IMG/VR virus record: IMGVR_UViG_3300020474_001130
Span: 1 to 38,182 of that record
Length of the DNA: 38,182 bases
Strand: one strand, 5' to 3'
DNA from: a virus
Translations under genes and position numbers: made by a program
The notes under the pieces: generated by a model
Seen by the model: the letters and a program-made list of their open reading frames with translations, nothing else
Databases searched by the model: none
Told to the model about the DNA's origin: nothing
Shown here: positions 26,109 to 34,427 of the stretch, piece after piece
How the letters are laid out: every line of letters begins with the position of its first letter
How positions within the stretch are numbered: position 1 is the first letter of the stretch

Positions 26109-26581
26109 TTTTTGGACAAATAAAAATGTTGATTACAATCCTGCTTATAACAGGTATAGCGGGTGCGGGTATGTACGTGATGAAATTAAGATCGGACAAC
26201 GCAATTTTAAAAGCAAATCAACTTAAATTAGAGACAGCAGTTGCAGAACAAAACAAAGTGCTTGAACAACAAGAAAAAGATTTCAAAGCAATAATGGAAA
26301 GCAACAAGAAACTTAATGTATTGATCAATACATTTAAGAAAGATTTACAAGACCTAGATAAAAGATTCACAAAGAAAAACAGAGACATCGGCAAACTTGC
26401 ACTAGAAAGAACAAAAGCAATTGAGAGAATTGTCAACGGTGGTGGTAAAAATGCGGCTAGATGTATTGAATTGGCATCGGGTGCAGAACACACCGAAGCA
26501 GAACTTAAAGCAACATTGAAATCAGAAATTAACCCAGAGTGCCCGGCACTTGCAAATCCAAACTATGTACCATTTAAATAA
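26105..26581 (+). CDS. Inner-membrane spanin-like protein (Rz-type)
   Basis: The start at 26105 overlaps the previous stop (ATGA); a longer frame from 26084 is less likely. The 158-aa protein has one N-terminal membrane segment (residues about 8-26, LITILLITGIAGAGMYVM) with no lipobox, then a long predicted coiled coil (about 30-110). The C-terminal part has two cysteines (ARCIELASG and NPECPALANP). This is the build of phage i-spanins, which bridge inner membrane and periplasm in Gram-negative lysis. The next gene overlaps its 3' end and encodes a lipoprotein, as expected of a two-gene spanin pair. Assignment is by architecture, not by sequence identity. Confidence 0.68.
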   Translation: MIFGQIKMLITILLITGIAGAGMYVMKLRSDNAILKANQLKLETAVAEQNKVLEQQEKDFKAIMESNKKLNVLINTFKKDLQDLDKRFTKKNRDIGKLALERTKAIERIVNGGGKNAARCIELASGAEHTEAELKATLKSEINPECPALANPNYVPFK

Positions 26582-26921
26582 AATATTAGCAGTAGCATTT
26601 ATCATATTACTAACAGGTTGTAGTATCGGTGGCGAAAAGAAAATTAAAATATTCTCAATTGAAAAACCAAGAGAGAAATTAGACTACCCTATGCCAACAC
26701 CATTGCAAATGGAAGAGATCTACTGGCATATCATTACAAGTGAAAATGCAGAAGAAGTATTTAAGAAACTTGAAGAGGCAGGAATAGACCCTGTGTTGTT
26801 TGGAATAACAGACAAGGACTTCCAAGTACTTGCAAGAAACTTCGCACAGATTAGACAAAAATTACAGGAAACAAACAACTTATTAGAAGAGTATAAGAAG
26901 TATTACGAAGGTACTGAATAA
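26565..26921 (+). CDS. Lipoprotein, o-spanin candidate (Rz1-like role)
   Basis: The start at 26565 gives MYHLNKILAVAFIILLTGCS, a basic n-region, a hydrophobic core and the lipobox LTGC with C19 as the lipid-linked residue; an in-frame start at 26550 is possible. The mature part is about 100 residues, with a C-terminal coiled coil (QIRQKLQETNNLLEEYKKYY). It overlaps the upstream i-spanin-like gene by 17 nt, the arrangement typical of Rz/Rz1 pairs. Typical o-spanins are shorter and proline-rich, so the match is not perfect, and another outer-membrane role cannot be excluded. Confidence 0.62.
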   Translation: MYHLNKILAVAFIILLTGCSIGGEKKIKIFSIEKPREKLDYPMPTPLQMEEIYWHIITSENAEEVFKKLEEAGIDPVLFGITDKDFQVLARNFAQIRQKLQETNNLLEEYKKYYEGTE

Positions 26922-26924
26922 ATA
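26917..26924 (+). promoter_or_regulatory. Late promoter core (AATAAATA) with RBS
   Basis: TAA within the core is the stop codon of the lipoprotein gene (26919-26921). GAGGAG at 26939-26944 precedes the ATG at 26949. Confidence 0.62.
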
Positions 26925-26948
26925 CTACTATTATAGACGAGGAGTTAT

Positions 26949-27434
26949 ATGGGAAAGTTTAACGATAGATTGATGACAGAGTTTTGGCCACCTAGAGGCT
27001 GGAGACTGGGCAGAGATCTAACATATACAACAAAAGATATTACAGCAGACGAAATTAAAACACTTAAAGCAGTTGGTGTGAAAATAAAAAGAGACACAAA
27101 CAAAACTGAAAGTATTGTTGTGCCTGCAGGATTCGAAACAGATTTAGCATCAGTGCCAAGAGCGGCATGGGCCTTGATTGCTCCATGGGACGTGGCAAGA
27201 GCGGCAATAGTTCACGATATATTGTACAAAACAATTAGACAGTATAGATGGAAAATGAAAACAAAAGAAGATAAAGATTTAGTAGCAAAAGCAAAAGTGA
27301 TAAGCGATAAAGTATTTCTTCTTGCAATGAATGACGCACATCCACCAGTAGCACAATGGAAAAAATTTTCCGCATGGAAAGCCGTTGACCTATTTGGAAA
27401 TGGTTCAATTGTGCCTAACAAGGATAACATCTAA
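26949..27434 (+). CDS. DUF1353-type phage protein
   Basis: This 161-aa protein has the DUF1353 pattern: IVVPAGFETDLASVPRAAW, then ARAAIVHDILYKT and SDKVFLLAMND. Members of this family are phage-encoded, often near lysis or tail genes. The H-D pair in VHDILY and the D of SDKVF suggest a metal-binding or hydrolase-like site, but no activity is established. It is late-expressed and lies between the spanin pair and two membrane proteins, consistent with a lysis-region role. The C-terminus is rich in K and W. Confidence 0.83.
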   Translation: MGKFNDRLMTEFWPPRGWRLGRDLTYTTKDITADEIKTLKAVGVKIKRDTNKTESIVVPAGFETDLASVPRAAWALIAPWDVARAAIVHDILYKTIRQYRWKMKTKEDKDLVAKAKVISDKVFLLAMNDAHPPVAQWKKFSAWKAVDLFGNGSIVPNKDNI

Positions 27435-27676
27435 TGTGGTTCTTTTTAATTAAATCAATCGTAGGTGCAATACTAGGACAAGCAACAAACAGTTGGTTCA
27501 AGAAAACTAAAATGGGTGTTTGGTTCTATGCAAAAGTTGACTGCTGTTATAATTGGGCGGCAAAAAGATATGATTTACAAGTTTTAAGCAAAGAAGAAAA
27601 AGCAATGAAACGTTTTCCTGCATTAACTAAAAAGATGGCAGACTTAGAAAAACGAATTAAGAAATTGGAGAAATAA
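27434..27676 (+). CDS. Small membrane-anchored coiled-coil protein, 80 aa
   Basis: The start overlaps the previous stop (TAATG). The N-terminus is hydrophobic (MWFFLIKSIVGAILGQATN) and the C-terminal third is a lysine-rich coiled coil (LTKKMADLEKRIKKLEK). The middle holds aromatic and cysteine residues (VDCCYNWAAKRYDL). It is probably membrane-attached. It sits between a DUF1353 gene and a holin candidate, so it may be part of lysis control, but there is no direct motif. Confidence 0.62.
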   Translation: MWFFLIKSIVGAILGQATNSWFKKTKMGVWFYAKVDCCYNWAAKRYDLQVLSKEEKAMKRFPALTKKMADLEKRIKKLEK

Positions 27677-27678
27677 TA

Positions 27679-28023
27679 ATGGCTGAATTAAAAGAAGATA
27701 TGTTAGTGCCAAAAGTTAAGGTAAAAGAAGTTTCCAAAGAGTACGAAATTCCAAAAGAAGACCTTGTGCCAAAAACAGGTGACGAAGCACCAACTTGGTA
27801 CAACAAAACCGCAGGTATATTAGACAAATTTAGATTTATTCCTAGACTGATTATGTTGGCTTACATCTATGCTTTCTATAAGTCAATCACATGGTTCATG
27901 ACGTTGCCAGAACCTTCAAATGCTCAGGCAATGTTTATATCAACAATAGTAGGTGCCGGTGCGGCATTCTTTGGATTATATGTTGGTAAACCAGGTGCCA
28001 ATTTGCCTAAAGGTAAAAAATAA
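27679..28023 (+). CDS. Holin candidate, two membrane segments
   Basis: A GGAG site precedes the ATG. The 114-aa protein has a charged N-terminal 45 residues, then two hydrophobic segments (FIPRLIMLAYIYAFYKSITW and MFISTIVGAGAAFFGLYVG) and a short basic tail (KPGANLPKGKK). Holins are small membrane proteins with one to three segments and charged tails, and this is the only such gene near the signal-less endolysin. The N-terminal segment is longer than in most class II holins. The call is inference from architecture and position. Confidence 0.5.
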   Translation: MAELKEDMLVPKVKVKEVSKEYEIPKEDLVPKTGDEAPTWYNKTAGILDKFRFIPRLIMLAYIYAFYKSITWFMTLPEPSNAQAMFISTIVGAGAAFFGLYVGKPGANLPKGKK

Positions 28024-28057
28024 CAACAATCCGAAAATATTAAATACTACAAAGGAC

Positions 28058-28087
28058 TTGACTTTTTGGTAGGAGTCATTATATAAT
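28058..28087 (+). promoter_or_regulatory. Early sigma70-type promoter for dnaJ-def-clpA
   Basis: TTGACT (28058-28063), an 18-nt spacer and a perfect TATAAT (28082-28087), ending 6 nt before the ATG at 28094. TGACT and AGTCA (28059-28063 and 28074-28078) form a small inverted repeat. Confidence 0.78.
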
Positions 28088-28093
28088 ATAGAT

Positions 28094-28942
28094 ATGGATT
28101 ATTACAAAACATTAGGCGTGAATAAAAATGCATCACAAAGTGATATCAAAAGTGCATTTAAAAAACAAGCCATGAAACATCACCCGGACAAAGGTGGTGA
28201 TCCTAAACAATTTCAACAACTGAACGAAGCATACGAAGTATTAGGCAACGCACAAAAGAAAAGTCAATACGATATGTTTGGCTCTGCTAATCCACAACAA
28301 GGTGGTCCAGGAAGAACATGGGAATTTAGAAGCGATAGTTTCCCGGACGATATAGGTGATGTATTCAATCAATTCTTTGGCGGAGGCAGATCGCCCTTTG
28401 GACAACGTCAACCATTTAGAAAAAATAGAGATATCATAATACAAACTGAAATATCTTTAGAGGATGTCTTGACTGGAAAGGAAATGATTGCTACGTATAG
28501 ATTAACTAATGGCAAAGAACAAAGTGTCAATATAACTTTACCTGCAGGAGTGGATAATAACACAACTATAAAATTTCCATCTCTTGGCGACGACTATCAT
28601 TCAAATGCTCCACGAGGAGACTTAATGGTTAGAGTAAGAGTGCGTAGACATCCTAAATGGAATAGAGACGGACCAAACCTGCACACAATAGAAAAAGTAA
28701 ATGTATTTGATCTAATGATTGGAACCAAAAAAGAAATAACAACCTTAGATGGCAAGAAATTATCTATATCAATTCCTAAGGCTACTCAACCAGGAACTGT
28801 ATTAAGTATTACTGAACAAGGCTTACCAGCAAGAGGTGGTAGAAGAGGAAACATATATTTGACAATACAAGCGGATATACCAAACATTACGGATCAAAAC
28901 ACGTTAAACAAAATTAAAGGAATAAGAAATGGAACTGATTAA
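28094..28942 (+). CDS. dnaJ: DnaJ-family co-chaperone
   Basis: This 282-aa protein has a J domain at residues 1-65 with YYKTLGVNKNAS and the diagnostic HPD at 30-32, which stimulates Hsp70 (DnaK) ATPase. A short G/F-rich linker (FNQFFGGGRSPFG) follows, then the C-terminal substrate-binding domains (ISLEDVLTGKEMIATYRL, INLPAGVD-like TLPAGVDNNTTIKFP, then RGDLMVRVRVRRHP). There is no zinc-finger region, so it is a class B, CbpA-like protein. It is the first gene of an early operon with peptide deformylase and ClpA-like ATPase. It may direct host DnaK to phage proteins or alter host proteostasis. It overlaps the deformylase start by 14 nt. Confidence 0.93.
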   Translation: MDYYKTLGVNKNASQSDIKSAFKKQAMKHHPDKGGDPKQFQQLNEAYEVLGNAQKKSQYDMFGSANPQQGGPGRTWEFRSDSFPDDIGDVFNQFFGGGRSPFGQRQPFRKNRDIIIQTEISLEDVLTGKEMIATYRLTNGKEQSVNITLPAGVDNNTTIKFPSLGDDYHSNAPRGDLMVRVRVRRHPKWNRDGPNLHTIEKVNVFDLMIGTKKEITTLDGKKLSISIPKATQPGTVLSITEQGLPARGGRRGNIYLTIQADIPNITDQNTLNKIKGIRNGTD

Positions 28943-29417
28943 AGCACCAAACGAATTTTTAGAAAAACAAGTTAAGCCTTTTGACTTTGAAAACATGGAT
29001 GCAGGAAAAATATCTAATGATATGGTAGAAACAATGCTGAAGTATAAAGGTATAGGACTTGCTTCTAATCAGGTTGGAATTGATGCACAGATATTTGTAA
29101 TGGGAGAAGAAAAACCTATCACAGTTATCAATCCTATAATAACAGAAGTAGGACCTGAAAGAGTTGAAATGGAAGAAGGTTGTTTAAGTTTTCCAGGACT
29201 ATATTTTAAAGTAAAAAGACCATCAGTTGTGAGTGTCCAATATCTTGACATTGAACAAAAAGAATGTATAATAAAATTAGAAGGACTTCATGCTAGAGTA
29301 TTTCTACACGAATACGATCATCTCCAGGGTATTACATTTGATCAAAGGATATCAAAACTACGTTTGGAAATGGCAAAAAAGAAACAGGAAAAATTATTAA
29401 AGGATTTACATGGTTGA
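28929..29417 (+). CDS. def: Peptide deformylase
   Basis: This 162-aa enzyme removes the formyl group from the first methionine of new proteins. All three family motifs are present: GIGLASNQVG at 41-50, EGCLSFPG at 83-90 with metal ligand C85, and HEYDHLQG at 127-134 with ligands H127 and H131 and catalytic E128. Length is near the bacterial norm; the C-terminal lysine-rich helix is intact. Peptide deformylases are common in marine phages and are thought to support fast translation of phage proteins. It overlaps dnaJ and clpA by 14 and 8 nt, so translation is coupled in one early operon. Confidence 0.95.
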   Translation: MELIKAPNEFLEKQVKPFDFENMDAGKISNDMVETMLKYKGIGLASNQVGIDAQIFVMGEEKPITVINPIITEVGPERVEMEEGCLSFPGLYFKVKRPSVVSVQYLDIEQKECIIKLEGLHARVFLHEYDHLQGITFDQRISKLRLEMAKKKQEKLLKDLHG

Positions 29418-31656
29418 ACCAAGTGGTGATTTACAGGCAGTATTTGACAGAGCAGTAGGCAGTGCTAAAAGTTGGAGGCACGAATACGTTACTCTAGAAC
29501 ATCTACTCTTCTCTATGCTTGAAGACAAAAAGTTCAACGGCATAGTAAAAGACTTTGGTGCAGATCCAGAAGATATGAAAAGTCATTTAAAAACATATCT
29601 TGATACAAAATTAGAAAAAATTAAAATGCCGACAGGCAAATACAAACCTAAGAAGACTGTCAGTGTCGAAAGAGTTTTAAATAGAGCATTCACGCAAGTA
29701 TTGTTCAGTGGTAGAACAAACATAGACTTAACAGACGTATTCATGAGTTTATTATCCGAAACTAAAAGTTGGGCATATTATTATATCATGGAAGCACAGA
29801 TTGATAAAGATAAATTCCAAGATTTCTTACACAATGAAATGGAAGAACTGTTTGAAGACGAAATTGATGTAAGCGAAACGAAACGTGCATTAAGCAAATA
29901 CACATCTAATTTAAACAACGAAGTTAAAAAGAAAAAAATTGATCCAGTGATAGGAAGGATTGAAGAATTAAATCAAATTGCATTATCTCTAGGACGTAGA
30001 ACTAAAAACAATGTAATTTTAGTTGGTGATCCAGGAGTAGGTAAAACTGCCATCGCTGAAGGACTTGCATTTAATATTGTTAATAACACTTGTCCAGATT
30101 TCCTAATAGGCTACGAAGTTTACAATTTAGACATTGGTGCAATGTTGGCTGGTTCTAAATACAGAGGTGACTTTGAAGAACGTTTCAAAATGGTGTTAAA
30201 CGGTTTAAAGAAAAAAGGTAAAACAATTTGTTTTATCGATGAAGCACACAATATAAGTGGTGCAGGAGCAGGTGGTGGACAAAATAGCAATGACTTGGCA
30301 AACTTACTGAAGCCGGTTTTAACCAAGGGTGATTTAAAAGTTGTTGCGTCCACAACTTGGGAAGAATATAGAAAATACTTTGAAAAAGACAGAGCATTAA
30401 TGAGACGTTTCGCAAGAATAAGTGTAGACGAACCTGACAAAAATACAACACTAGAAATTTTACACGGACTCAAAAAATACTACGAAGAGTTTCATAACGC
30501 AACTATATTAGATGAAGCGATAGAATCTTCTGTTAAATTAAGTGTCAAATATCAAACAGATAAAAAATTGCCTGATAAAGCAATAGATTTAATAGACTTG
30601 GCTTGTAGTAGATTTAATTTAAAAGACCAAAACGTAGATAGAGTTATAGGCGCAGACGAAATACAATTTGAAATATCTAAACAGGTTAAAATGCCTGTAG
30701 AAAATATTGCAGAAAAAGAATCAAGCAATCTTGCAAACTTATCTAAAAACATGAACGCAACGGTGTTCGGACAGGAAAAAGCAATTAGCACAGTCGTAGA
30801 CAAAATACTTGTTGCCCAGGCAGGACTGAAACGTGATAACAAACCTATTGGTTCTTTTGTGTTTATGGGACCGACTGGTTGTGGTAAGACTGAAACTGCA
30901 AAACAATTGGCAGAGCAACTAGGAGTTCAATTAGTAAGATTTGATATGTCGGAATATCAGGAAAAACATTCTGTAAGTAAATTAATTGGTTCACCTCCAG
31001 GTTATGTAGGCTTTGAAGAAAATACAGGACTATTAATTACAAAATTACAAGAACATCAAAATTGTGTATTACTTTTAGATGAGGTTGAGAAAGCACACCC
31101 AGACGTTTCACAAATATTATTGCAAATTATGGACGAAGGAACTATACAAGGTAATAATGGTAAGTCAGCAAACTGTAAAAATATTGTGTTAATACTTACA
31201 ACTAACCTAGGTGCTGATCAACTAGAGAAAAATGCTATGGGTTTCAATCAAACTAAAGATGCTGAATATGATGACAAAGATATTAAACGTTTCTTTGCTC
31301 CAGAATTTAGAAATAGACTAGACGCAACTGTGGTATTTGCTAAACTATCTAAAGAAGTGTTAATTAAAATTGTAGGCAAATTTATGCTAGAATTAAAGAA
31401 TATGCTTAAAGAAAAAAGTGTTAAATTAGAACTTACAAACGAAGCAATTGATTATCTAGTAGAAAATGGTTACGATAGCAAAATGGGTGCAAGACCTATG
31501 CAACGTCTAATAGATGACAAGATCAAGCAACCTTTAAGTAAAGAACTGTTATTTGGTAAATTAAAGCAGGGTGGTGAGGTCAAAGTAACCGCAAATGATA
31601 AAGGTTTAGTGCTTGATATACCCGATAACGTTAAACTTTTAGAAAAACAAGCCTAG
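29410..31656 (+). CDS. clpA: ClpA-type AAA+ unfoldase
   Basis: This 748-aa protein is a full two-ring Clp ATPase: an N-terminal Clp_N-like domain (residues 1-145), AAA1 with Walker A GDPGVGKT at 206-213 and FIDEAH, and AAA2 with Walker A GPTGCGKT at 487-494 and [11 protein letters not shown], then [13 protein letters not shown] pore-loop sequence. The region that in bacterial ClpA holds the ClpP-binding (I/L)G(F/L) loop reads [10 protein letters not shown] (M610-G611-F612), so ClpP docking is plausible. There is no middle ClpB-type coiled coil. It would unfold proteins for the host ClpP. No ClpP or ClpS gene is visible here. A phage ClpA could redirect host proteolysis, but targets are unknown. 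Confidence 0.93.
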   Translation: MVEPSGDLQAVFDRAVGSAKSWRHEYVTLEHLLFSMLEDKKFNGIVKDFGADPEDMKSHLKTYLDTKLEKIKMPTGKYKPKKTVSVERVLNRAFTQVLFSGRTNIDLTDVFMSLLSETKSWAYYYIMEAQIDKDKFQDFLHNEMEELFEDEIDVSETKRALSKYTSNLNNEVKKKKIDPVIGRIEELNQIALSLGRRTKNNVILVGDPGVGKTAIAEGLAFNIVNNTCPDFLIGYEVYNLDIGAMLAGSKYRGDFEERFKMVLNGLKKKGKTICFIDEAHNISGAGAGGGQNSNDLANLLKPVLTKGDLKVVASTTWEEYRKYFEKDRALMRRFARISVDEPDKNTTLEILHGLKKYYEEFHNATILDEAIESSVKLSVKYQTDKKLPDKAIDLIDLACSRFNLKDQNVDRVIGADEIQFEISKQVKMPVENIAEKESSNLANLSKNMNATVFGQEKAISTVVDKILVAQAGLKRDNKPIGSFVFMGPTGCGKTETAKQLAEQLGVQLVRFDMSEYQEKHSVSKLIGSPPGYVGFEENTGLLITKLQEHQNCVLLLDEVEKAHPDVSQILLQIMDEGTIQGNNGKSANCKNIVLILTTNLGADQLEKNAMGFNQTKDAEYDDKDIKRFFAPEFRNRLDATVVFAKLSKEVLIKIVGKFMLELKNMLKEKSVKLELTNEAIDYLVENGYDSKMGARPMQRLIDDKIKQPLSKELLFGKLKQGGEVKVTANDKGLVLDIPDNVKLLEKQA

Positions 31657-31676
31657 CATCACTAGAAGGCATATAG

Positions 31677-31684
31677 GCTAAATA
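31677..31684 (+). promoter_or_regulatory. Late promoter core (GCTAAATA)
   Basis: The TAAATA core ends 7 nt before the ATG at 31692, with no ribosome-binding site. It fits the leaderless late pattern. Confidence 0.58.
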
Positions 31685-31691
31685 TAAGCAT

Positions 31692-32045
31692 ATGCCAGCA
31701 ACAAGCACAACAATAATGTCAAATCAGACCCATCCAGGTGATAGTACAAGTACGACTGTCACAGGTGATAAGTTTAAAGGTGATGGATATTACGGTAGAT
31801 CAGACGGTTTTCACACTGTCCAGATGAATGTACTTGGTGTTGCTGGTACAATACAAATACAAGGAACATTAGCAACTACACCTGCAGAAGCAGACTATTT
31901 CAATATTGCTGGCGCTTTATATGATAGTACAACTGCTGGGAAAGATGGTTCTTTTGTTTTTAACTTTACAGGAAACTTTGTCTGGATTAGAGCAGTGTTA
32001 GTTTACACAGATGGCACTGTCAGTTCAGTGATGTTGAACAATTAA
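31692..32045 (+). CDS. Small beta-rich virion protein, 117 aa
   Basis: The sequence is T/S/G-rich and beta-strand-like (TVTGDKFKGDGYYGRSDGFH, then FNIAGALYDSTTAGKDGSF), with no signal or enzymatic motif. It ends in SSVMLNN, and the regular alternation suggests a single beta-sandwich. It is the first of a long run of late genes and is probably a structural or decoration protein of head or tail. No homologue could be named. Confidence 0.62.
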   Translation: MPATSTTIMSNQTHPGDSTSTTVTGDKFKGDGYYGRSDGFHTVQMNVLGVAGTIQIQGTLATTPAEADYFNIAGALYDSTTAGKDGSFVFNFTGNFVWIRAVLVYTDGTVSSVMLNN

Positions 32046-32046
32046 T

Positions 32047-32634
32047 ATGCACCATTATATAAACATTATAAAAGAAAAAGACTTTACAGAATCAGAAATA
32101 GATACGTGCTTATGGCACAGTGCCGTTGGTCTTTTAGAGAGTGAAACAAATTACATCACGTTCGAAAACGTAGACGGCAATCAAGTATTAAGACTTGAAT
32201 TACACAGACAATTAGACGAATTTGAATCAGATGAACTTGCAGATGCAATTTCTAAAAACTTACAAGAAATGGGTGTAGAAGGATTAGAAGTTGAAATTAG
32301 CAATAACGATCCAGAAGAAGAAACTTATGACGGAGACAGTTTCCATGAAGCATATGGAGATATGTTTTACAATGAAGACGAATCTTTAGACGAAGCAGAG
32401 TACAGAGGAAGAAAAGTTTCACTAGGCAAACCAATGCGTGGTGATGTTAAAAAATTTAAAGTGTATGTAAGAGATCCGAAAACAAAAAATATTAAAAAAG
32501 TAAACTTCGGTGATCCTAATATGAGAATTAAAAAATCTAATCCTGCAAGACGTAGAAGTTTTAGAGCAAGACATAACTGCGATAATCCAGGACCAAGAAC
32601 AAAAGCAAGATATTGGAGTTGCAGAAAATGGTAA
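32047..32634 (+). CDS. Late protein with conserved basic C-terminal domain, 195 aa
   Basis: The N-terminal 120 residues are acidic. The C-terminal 65 residues form a distinct basic domain with KVYVRDPKTKNIKKVNFGD, NPARRRSFRARHNCDNPGPR and a closing ARYWSCRKW. This tail, with its conserved H, C and W residues, recurs in several marine T4-like phage proteins, as recalled. Two cysteines and a histidine could bind metal. The gene starts 1 nt after the previous stop. A nucleic-acid or head-related role is possible; no direct evidence. Confidence 0.66.
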   Translation: MHHYINIIKEKDFTESEIDTCLWHSAVGLLESETNYITFENVDGNQVLRLELHRQLDEFESDELADAISKNLQEMGVEGLEVEISNNDPEEETYDGDSFHEAYGDMFYNEDESLDEAEYRGRKVSLGKPMRGDVKKFKVYVRDPKTKNIKKVNFGDPNMRIKKSNPARRRSFRARHNCDNPGPRTKARYWSCRKW

Positions 32635-32918
32635 GACTAGTAGAATTTACAGATGAAATGCGTTTAGATTATGATCTAATGGACGACTTATTCCATTACA
32701 TGATGAACGACGATGACTTTTATAGAAAAAATTATTATCCTGCAATGAACAAAGCAAAGCAAACAGGCAACAGTGAAATGATGATGCCTGTGATTGAATA
32801 TGCTATGACGGAATATTCAAAAAAATTTAAAGTACCATCTAGAATGATGGACATGGTTACACCTGAAGACAAGAAAACTTTAATGGCTAGAATGTTTGAT
32901 GCTGAAAATGAGGAGTAA
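32628..32918 (+). CDS. Small acidic late protein, 96 aa
   Basis: The start at 32628 overlaps the previous gene by 7 nt; a longer frame from 32613 is possible. The protein is acidic and methionine-rich (FHYMMNDDDFYRKNYYPAMN) with mostly helical prediction. No known domain was found. It is translated between two late genes and may be a head-related internal protein; function unknown. Confidence 0.6.
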   Translation: MVRLVEFTDEMRLDYDLMDDLFHYMMNDDDFYRKNYYPAMNKAKQTGNSEMMMPVIEYAMTEYSKKFKVPSRMMDMVTPEDKKTLMARMFDAENEE

Positions 32919-32920
32919 TC

Positions 32921-33502
32921 ATGCGTATTGTAGAAGTTGTAGAGGCTCCAAGTAAAACGGCAGTATTCGCATTTGGCAGAATGAATCCGCCAACAGCAGG
33001 TCACAAAAAATTAGTAAACACAATCATGAAACAGGCAGGAGACCATTACCTGTTTTTAGGGCCATCTAAAAGTGCCAGTCCCGCAACAGATCCTTTAACA
33101 CACGATCAAAAAGTAAAATACGCAACAGCAATGTTTCCAGGAATACAATTAGGTGACAGTTCAGTTAGAACTTGGGTACAAGCAATGCAATACCTACAAA
33201 AAAGAGGATACACAGATATCATATACGTTGCTGGTAGCGATAGAGCAAACACATTCAACACATTATTAAACAGATACAATGGCAAGGACTATAACTTCAC
33301 TTCTATTAAAACTGTAGACGCAGGCACTAGAGATCCTGACTCGCCCGGAATTGAGGGGATTAGCGCCAGTAAAATGCGTGAATTAGCGGCGAGAGGCGAC
33401 GAAAAGAACTTTATTCGTATGACGCCATTGCCCACTAAACTAGCAAAAACCATGTACGATGAAGTACGTAAAGGTATGGGTGTACAGAAGGAGCCAGCAT
33501 AA
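32921..33502 (+). CDS. Nucleotidyltransferase of the cytidylyltransferase fold (NadM-like)
   Basis: This 193-aa protein has the signature pair of the family: FAFGRMNPPTAGHKKLV at residues 17-32, with the HxGH-like NPPTAGH loop at 22-28, and GISASKMR at 146-153, matching the ISxSxxR motif. Relatives make NAD or CDP compounds from nucleotide triphosphates (NMN adenylyltransferases, CTP:phosphocholine-type enzymes). The substrate cannot be told here. The protein begins with MRIVEVVEAPSK, which resembles a T4 capsid-targeting propeptide with a possible cut after VVE. It is coded in the late cluster, 2 nt after the previous stop. Confidence 0.86.
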   Translation: MRIVEVVEAPSKTAVFAFGRMNPPTAGHKKLVNTIMKQAGDHYLFLGPSKSASPATDPLTHDQKVKYATAMFPGIQLGDSSVRTWVQAMQYLQKRGYTDIIYVAGSDRANTFNTLLNRYNGKDYNFTSIKTVDAGTRDPDSPGIEGISASKMRELAARGDEKNFIRMTPLPTKLAKTMYDEVRKGMGVQKEPA

Positions 33503-33504
33503 AT

Positions 33505-33717
33505 ATGAATATAGCGGAGTTGAAAAAACTTGCAGGTATAGGTGAAAAACAAAATGAACCATCTATGGGTGAAAATATTAGTCACACTGCAACTGAATTA
33601 AAACATAAAGAAAGACAACTAGGCTTAAAACCAGGTGATGATGAATGGTTTAAATTATGGTTTAGAAGACCATATATGCAAGGGGCACACAAAGGATTTA
33701 AAGGTAGAAAGAAATGA
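33505..33717 (+). CDS. Small late protein, 70 aa
   Basis: The ORF starts 2 nt after the previous stop. The N-terminus MNIAELKKLAGIGEKQ is a short amphipathic helix, of a type seen at the start of several marine phage late proteins. The middle (SHTATELKHKERQLGLKPGD) and the tail (WFRRPYMQGAHKGFKGRKK) are basic. No domain was recognised. It may be a small head-associated protein; function unknown. CATAAATA overlaps its own start codon and is not likely to be its promoter. Confidence 0.6.
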   Translation: MNIAELKKLAGIGEKQNEPSMGENISHTATELKHKERQLGLKPGDDEWFKLWFRRPYMQGAHKGFKGRKK

Positions 33718-34427
33718 AGATAAGAAACATATTACCAGAGTTTAAAATTGCAGGACAACCGGATCCAAAGGATGCGGCTGACTACAAAGAAAAAATGAAA
33801 ACTCTGCAACAGATTCAAAACGATCCTAAAATGAGAGATCCTCAGACTCAGGCAACTATCGCAAAGAGAAAAGAAGAACTACGTAGATGGGCAGAAAAAA
33901 ATATGCCTAAAAATGAAGACGCACCATTTGACGGTATGGGTTTAGTGAGAATGGCTTTAATGAAAAAGTTTATTACAGCAGAAGAATGGCATGGTTTAAA
34001 AGATAAGTGGAAAGGTGCAGTTGAAGAATTAGAACAAAAATATGATGATTGGCCAGAAGACCAAGGTTTTGGATCATCAGACCACAACTATGCAATTAAA
34101 GAATTAATGGAACTAGTAGGATATAAATTTGACGATCAAGATACAAGTGGTAGATTTGTTGTTTCTAAAATGCCTCCAGAGTTAGAAAAGATGGGCATAA
34201 AAAATGCAAGGATGAAAGATGCAGTGACAACTGGCGAAGACGCAGACATTGACGCACAGATGAAAGTTGATATACTACAATTCCTTAACACAAAAGTTGC
34301 AGGCATAGAAAGACAAATAGAAATGAAACCTGCATTTACACAAGAAGATATTGACAATAAAGAATTTACTTTAAAATTAATTGACTTTGTTCAAAAGAAG
34401 TTAGACGACAAACAAAAGGGTGACTAA
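33714..34427 (+). CDS. Late helical protein with propeptide-like N-terminus, 237 aa
   Basis: The start overlaps the previous stop (ATGA). The protein begins MKIRNILPEFKIAG, which fits the pattern M-K-x-x-x-I-L-P-E of T4-type capsid-targeting propeptides (possible cut after LPE). The rest is highly charged and helical (KEELRRWAEKNMPKNEDAPF, MALMKKFITAEEW, DWPEDQGFG). No catalytic motif was found. By position it is a candidate internal head protein. Confidence 0.62.
   Translation: MKIRNILPEFKIAGQPDPKDAADYKEKMKTLQQIQNDPKMRDPQTQATIAKRKEELRRWAEKNMPKNEDAPFDGMGLVRMALMKKFITAEEWHGLKDKWKGAVEELEQKYDDWPEDQGFGSSDHNYAIKELMELVGYKFDDQDTSGRFVVSKMPPELEKMGIKNARMKDAVTTGEDADIDAQMKVDILQFLNTKVAGIERQIEMKPAFTQEDIDNKEFTLKLIDFVQKKLDDKQKGD

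Noticed and set aside
28039-28046. ATTAAATA upstream of dnaJ as a second, late promoter
   Set aside because: It lies about 48 nt before the ATG and upstream of a strong sigma70-type promoter. It may be chance in AT-rich DNA.
31651-31677. GCCTA/TAGGC inverted repeat after clpA as a terminator
   Set aside because: The stem is only 5 bp with a long loop and no T-run follows. No convincing intrinsic terminator was found anywhere in the window.
33498-33505. CATAAATA as a late promoter for the 70-aa gene at 33505
   Set aside because: The core overlaps the ATG itself, leaving no room for a transcription start before it. The TAA is simply the upstream stop codon.
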